Assembly: GCF_034702125.1 (NCBI RefSeq)
Contig: NC_085872.1
Span: 27,808,134-27,872,133 of the forward strand
Origin: Engraulis encrasicolus
Lineage: Eukaryota > Chordata > Actinopteri > Clupeiformes > Engraulidae
Direction of reading: 5' to 3'
DNA length: 64,000 nucleotides
The translations under genes and the position numbers were made by a program. Positions 59,334 through 64,000 of this stretch are shown here, in pieces. Positions within the stretch are counted from its first letter, which is position 1. Each line of letters begins with the position of its first letter. The notes beneath the pieces are model-generated. The model did not search any database. It saw nothing but the letters and a program-made list of their open reading frames with translations, and was not told where the DNA came from.

Positions 59334-60049
59334 CTCATTCTGTCTGGTTCTGTCTCCCTGCCTGTCTGATTCTGTCGGTCTGTCTGTCTGTCTGTCTCTC
59401 TCCCTGTCTTTCACTCTATTGTCATCTCTGCCCCGCTAGTGTCATGTCCTTTTGGTTTGTTTTGATTTCTCATGTGCTCCTGTGTTTACCTGCCACGCCC
59501 CTCGTTTGTCTCCTGCCCCTTGTGGTCTAGTTTTGATTCTCTCATTTGGCCCGTTTAGTTTTCCTTATTGTTTTCACCTGTGTTCTGTTCTTGTTATTGG
59601 TCTTGTCCCTTGCCTCCTGTTCGCTAGTCATTGTCTCCACCTGTGTCATTATCTGTTCTCGTTATCATTGTCCTTGATTGTCTGTGCCTCGTTTGTATCC
59701 CCGTTTCTGTCTCGTTAACCACCTGGTTCCTGTTGTGTTCTACCTATCGTGTCCCTGCTCTGTGATTGCCCCTGTGTATTTAAGTCCTGTGCTCCCGTTG
59801 TCCCGTGCTGCGTCATTTGTCTTCTATGTCAGATTTGTCACGCTGTATCTGTTAGTCCATCTGATCCCTGAAACCCTTGAATGTAAGTGTCTTAGTGTTA
59901 CTTTGTTTAGTTCCTGTTTTCCCCCTCTTGGGTTTTTGTTTTTGTCTGTAAAGGTTTTCATAGTTTTCGTTAGTCAATAAATCCCTGACCTATCCCAGAC
60001 CTTCTGCTTTGTGTGCTGCATTTGGGCTCTCCTGCACGAAACCTTGACA
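58969..60049 (+). repeat. 5' LTR (1081 bp) with internal (CT)n
   Basis: TGTCATGGAC...CCTTGACA. It contains a CT-rich microsatellite (59048-59335), TATTTAAG (59777) and AATAAA (59978-59983). The start and the CT-rich section match the 3' LTR from 63298. Confidence 0.88.
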
Positions 60050-60061
60050 GAATGACGCAGC
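59777..60061 (+). promoter_or_regulatory. TATA box, self-primer and primer-binding site of the second LTR element
   Basis: TATTTAA starts at 59777. Thirty bases later GCTGCGTCATT (59807-59817) is the exact reverse complement of AATGACGCAGC (60051-60061), which starts one base after the 5' LTR. The 11-nt length equals that known for the Tf1 self-primer. The first ATG (60052-60054) lies inside this site. Confidence 0.7.
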
Positions 60062-62506
60062 CCAAACAGAGCCCACAGCCTGATCTCCAAAAATTCCGTG
60101 CTCCTGGACACGGATGTTAAGGACACGAAATCCGTGTCCAGGAGCACGGATTTTCCCAAAATTCCGTGCTCCTGGACACGGAATTGTTTTCCGTGCTCCT
60201 GGACACGGAAGTGCTTTCTATAGGCTATTACCACAGCACCGTGTAACTATATCATTAGACAATACATACCAAATGCTAATTCTAACAAAATAATGCTATA
60301 GCAATTTAAGTTGTGCCCTGACCAAAACATTCCCTAACCTTAACCTGTCATTAAAGACATATTTTTGAGAAATATCTTTTCCAGTTGGTTGGTAGGCAAT
60401 TGAAATCATATAATGAATGAAAGAAAACTAGCTGTGCCCAGATCAAAACAATCCCTAACCCTAACCTGTCAGTAGGAAAGGTTTTTTTTTTAGAAAAAAT
60501 ATTTGAAATTAGAAAAATCATCTGAGAAAACACAAGACTGTAGAGAGAGCACTTCTCTGTGTCCATCACAGAAAATAATTCCGTGTCCAGGAGCACGGAA
60601 AACAATTCCGTGTCCAGGAGCACGGAATTTTGGCAAAATCCGTGCTCCTGGACACGGATTTTGTGCCCTTAACATCCGTGTCCAGGAGCACAGAATTTTT
60701 GGAGATCATGTTGCAGCCAGCCCAGCAGCACACTTAGCACAGACAGCCATGCCGGAGCCACGCTCGCTTCGTGTTGGGTATATTGGAATGCCATCACCTC
60801 ACTCCCATGCCAGCCTGGATCCTGAACTATATCGTGGAACTCGGCTTGCTATGCGGGGCTCCTCTAGAAGGGGGGGTCGATTTCAGGCCCCTAGAGCTCC
60901 TCCAAGACCCCCACCTCTGGAGATTGACTGGTGGTCCTTCTCTGACACTGATGATGAGGATTACAACTGGGAGGAGGATTGGCTACCCACCAGGAGAAGG
61001 CGCCGCCGCAATGGGCGCCACAAGAGCCGTCCTAAAACCATCCTGGAAAGTCCTGACCCTGCCAGTCTGTCCGTTCAGTACCTGCCAGTCTGCACGCCGG
61101 CCCAGCCCAAGCCTGTCTGCCCGCCGGCCCAGCCCAAGCCTGTCTGCCCGCCGGCCCAGCCCAAGCCTGTCTGCCCGCCGGCCCAGCCCCAGCCAGACTA
61201 CTCGCCGGCCCAGCCCCAGCCCCAGCCTGTCTGCCCGCCGGCCCAGCCCCAGCCAGTGTGTTCGCCAATCCGGCTCCAGTCTTTGTACTCACCTGAGCTG
61301 GCCGCCCTTCTGCAAGAGTTCAACGCTCTCAAACAGCCTATTGCACTGGTCGATCCAGTCGTCGCCGTGAGGCAAGCCCCCGAGCCTGACGTCGCCGTGA
61401 GGCCAGCCCCCGAGCCGAACGTCGCCGTGAGGACAGCCCTCAAGCCGGACGTCGCCAAGCCATCCAACCCATCAGCTCTCGAGGGGCCTCCTGTTGCCGG
61501 TTCTGCCCTGCCTGTTCCTGTTGCCGGTTCTGCCCTGCCAGTTACCGGTTCTGCCCTGCCTGTTCCCGTTGCCGGTTCTGCCCTGCCAGTTGCCAGTTGT
61601 GCCCTGCCTGTTCCTGTTCCCGGTTCTGCCCTGCCAGTTGCCGGTTTTGACCCACCTGTTCCTGTTGAGCTGTCTGTTGCCGGTTCAGCCTTGCCTGAAT
61701 CCCGCTCAGTTCCCAAAGACCCAAAGCCACCAGAAGGTCCGCCCAACTTCAAGCCGCCCGCTGCGGATGCTTCGGGCGTGGCCCCCGCTTCGGATGGGAC
61801 CTCCCACGTCGTCGTTCCAGTTGAGACCCCCGAGGCGGCCAGGACCCTCGAGTACATCACTCAGGCCGAGACCTTCACTCCGGCCGGGACCCCCGGCGAC
61901 ATCGCTCCTGAGCACAGCTGTCCTGTTGAGGGTCAGTCCTGCTGTCCGTCTGAAGGTCAGTTCGGCTCTCCCGCTGAAGGCCCACCTGACCCTGTTCCTG
62001 TTGGTGCCGCCCCCGTTCCCAATGGCTCCACCCCCGTTCCCGATGGCGCCGCCCCTGGTCCCGATGGCTCCACCCCCTATCCTGATGACTCCACCCCCGA
62101 TCCTGCTGGCGCCGCCCCCAGTCCGGCCGGCACCGCCCCCGGTCCCAATGGCTCCACCCCCGGTCCCGATGGCTCTGCCCCCGATCCCGATGGCTCCGCC
62201 CCTGGTCCCGGTGGCTCCGCCCCTGGTCCCGCTGGCTCCGCCCCCGACCCCGATGGCTCCGCCCCCAGTCCCGAAAGCGCCGCCCCCGATCCCGACGGCT
62301 CCTCCCCCAATCCCGACGGTGCCACACCCGGTTCCGAAGGCTCCGCCCCTTATCCCGTTGGCGCCGCCCCTGATCCCGTTGCACCTGATCCAGATCCTGC
62401 TCCCAACTTCCCATCTTCGTCTTTGTTCCAGTTTATCCTACCTCCAATGTCCCAACCTGCTCTGCCCCGTGTCCCAGCCTTCTCCCATTACTCACCAATG
62501 CCATAA
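60052..62506 (+). pseudogene. Pro/Ala-rich ORF of the LTR element, interrupted
   Basis: The start codon is at 60052, ten codons precede a 618-bp insertion, and the frame resumes after the second GATC copy (60704) and stays open for about 600 codons to 62506. The current reading from 60052 stops at 60118. After the insertion there is a basic and acidic start (WWSFSDTDDEDYNWEEDW then six Arg), followed by three repeat arrays: CPPAQPKPV units (61082-61262), ALPVPVAGS-like units (61490-61690) and SAPDPDGSAPGP-like units (61995-62385). I recognise no gag, nucleocapsid or enzyme domain. A gag-like structural role is only positional inference. Confidence 0.65.
60086..60703. mobile_element. Foldback element with eight 18-bp quasi-palindromes
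   Basis: Starts TCCAAAAATTCCGTG and ends with its inverse, flanked by GATC at 60082-60085 and 60704-60707. The 18-bp motif CCGTGCTCCTGGACACGG or its complement occurs at 60096, 60132, 60164, 60191, 60581, 60608, 60640 and 60676 (last with one change), arranged as two mirrored groups of four. Confidence 0.8.
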
Positions 62507-62817
62507 GCCCCTCTTTCCTCTTCCTGTGCCCGTCACGTTCCCCCTGACTCTGCCTGTCACTATCCCTGTGCCTGTCCCGGTCCGTGTCCTGGTGCCGACT
62601 CCGGTGTCTGTCCCAGTCCCAGTCCATGTTCGACCCTTTTCCCTGCACCAGTTTTTGTGAACATTTCTGTGACTGTACCTGTCCCCACCATCATCTCTGT
62701 CCCCGTTCCTGTCACCGTCAACATCACTGTGCCTGTGAAAGTTCCTCTTTATGTTCCTGTCAATGTTCCCCAGTCCTGTGTTTTGCCTGATTCTGCATCT
62801 GCCCATCCCTCGACCTG

Positions 62818-63120
62818 TGCCACTGCCTCTGCCTCTGTCTCAACCTGCGCCTCTGTCTCTACCTGTCCCACTGCCTCTGTCTCGACTTGTCCCTCTGCCT
62901 CTGTCTCAACCTGTCCCTCTGTCTCGACCTCTACCTCTGTCTCGACCTGTCCCTCTGTCTCGACCTCTACCTCTGTCTCGACCTGTCCCTCTGTCTCGAC
63001 CTCTACCTTTGTCTCGACCTGTCCCTCTGTCTCGACCTCTATCTTTGTCTCGACCTGTCCCTCTGTCTCGACCTGTCGCTCTACCTTTGTCTGGACCTGT
63101 CGCACCTCTGTCTCGACCCC
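62818..63120 (+). repeat. ~36-bp minisatellite near the 3' end of the LTR element
   Basis: Repeats of tctgtctcgacctgtccc plus ctctgtctcgacctctac. All three forward frames remain open over it because of periodicity; no gene is called. Confidence 0.8.
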
Positions 63121-63297
63121 TACCTCTTCCTGTGTCTTGACCAGTCCGTCTGCCTTTGTCTTCACCTGTCCCTCTGTCTTTGCCCGTCCTTCAGCCTCTG
63201 CTTTGCCTTGTCCCTCCGCCGGCTTCCCCCTCCGCCCACCCGGTTTGGTGGTGCCTGTTTTTGGGACTTCTGGAGCCGTCCCTTGAGGGGGGGGTTC

Positions 63298-64000
<703 letters not shown>

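Noticed and set aside
61494..62660. 388-residue Pro-rich frame overlapping the main LTR-element ORF
   Set aside because: An alternative frame of GC-rich repeats, without start context or continuity with the 5' part. The frame from 60704 to 62506 is the one that matches the upstream ATG.

Overview
This is a window of ray-finned (teleost) fish nuclear DNA. The evidence is spliced genes with GT-AG introns, very abundant (TG)n, (CT)n, (ATT)n and (GAAT)n microsatellites, tRNA-derived SINEs, hAT-, Tc1- and foldback-type elements, and a Tf1/sushi-type chromovirus (Gypsy LTR) retrotransposon. Every gene here was assembled by eye from exon frames, splice sites and phase closure. There is no transcript or database support behind them.

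Layout. (1) 1-31 kb is a duplicated innate-immunity block. It holds three minus-strand type II C-type lectin receptor genes (about 2.3-3.9, 10.6-11.8 and 28.4-31.0 kb), a decayed lectin exon near 13.7 kb, and two plus-strand CXCL8-like chemokine copies (about 8.5 and 19.8 kb). Neither chemokine copy has a recognisable exon 3. The first two lectins are tandem duplicates with no neck. The third has a coiled-coil neck and a modified lectin fold. Internal homologies (1.0-4.1 with 10.0-12.0 kb; 7.3-9.0 with 19.4-20.3 kb; 12.0-13.9 with 21.6-28.9 kb) show segmental duplication. Insertions in one copy can be dated against the empty site in the other: a solo LTR (22.37-22.71 kb) and an apparently intact, young Gypsy element (22.9-28.1 kb, minus strand).

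(2) 31-36 kb is mostly repeats. (3) 36.1-43.8 kb holds a complete five-exon thioredoxin gene (minus strand, 107 aa) whose introns contain a 52-bp perfect palindrome, a ~610-bp poly-T tract and a Tc1-like relic. (4) 44-49 kb is repeat-rich, with a 62-bp-arm palindrome. (5) 49.2-50.3 kb holds a three-exon NAT8L-like N-acetyltransferase gene (minus strand, 241 aa) with an altered acetyl-CoA motif. (6) 50-58 kb is repeats, LINE and Tc1 relics and a probable solo LTR. (7) 58.97 kb to the window end is a large LTR retroelement with no visible pol. It encodes a Pro/Ala-rich repetitive protein and is interrupted just after its start codon by a 618-bp foldback element carrying eight copies of an 18-bp quasi-palindrome.

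The least expected observation is that both LTR elements, although unrelated in sequence, have the same arrangement. A TATTTAA box is followed 30 nt later by a 10-11 nt word that is the exact reverse complement of the bases starting one nucleotide after the 5' LTR. This is what Tf1-like self-primed reverse transcription predicts, and in both cases the first ATG lies at or inside that primer-binding site.
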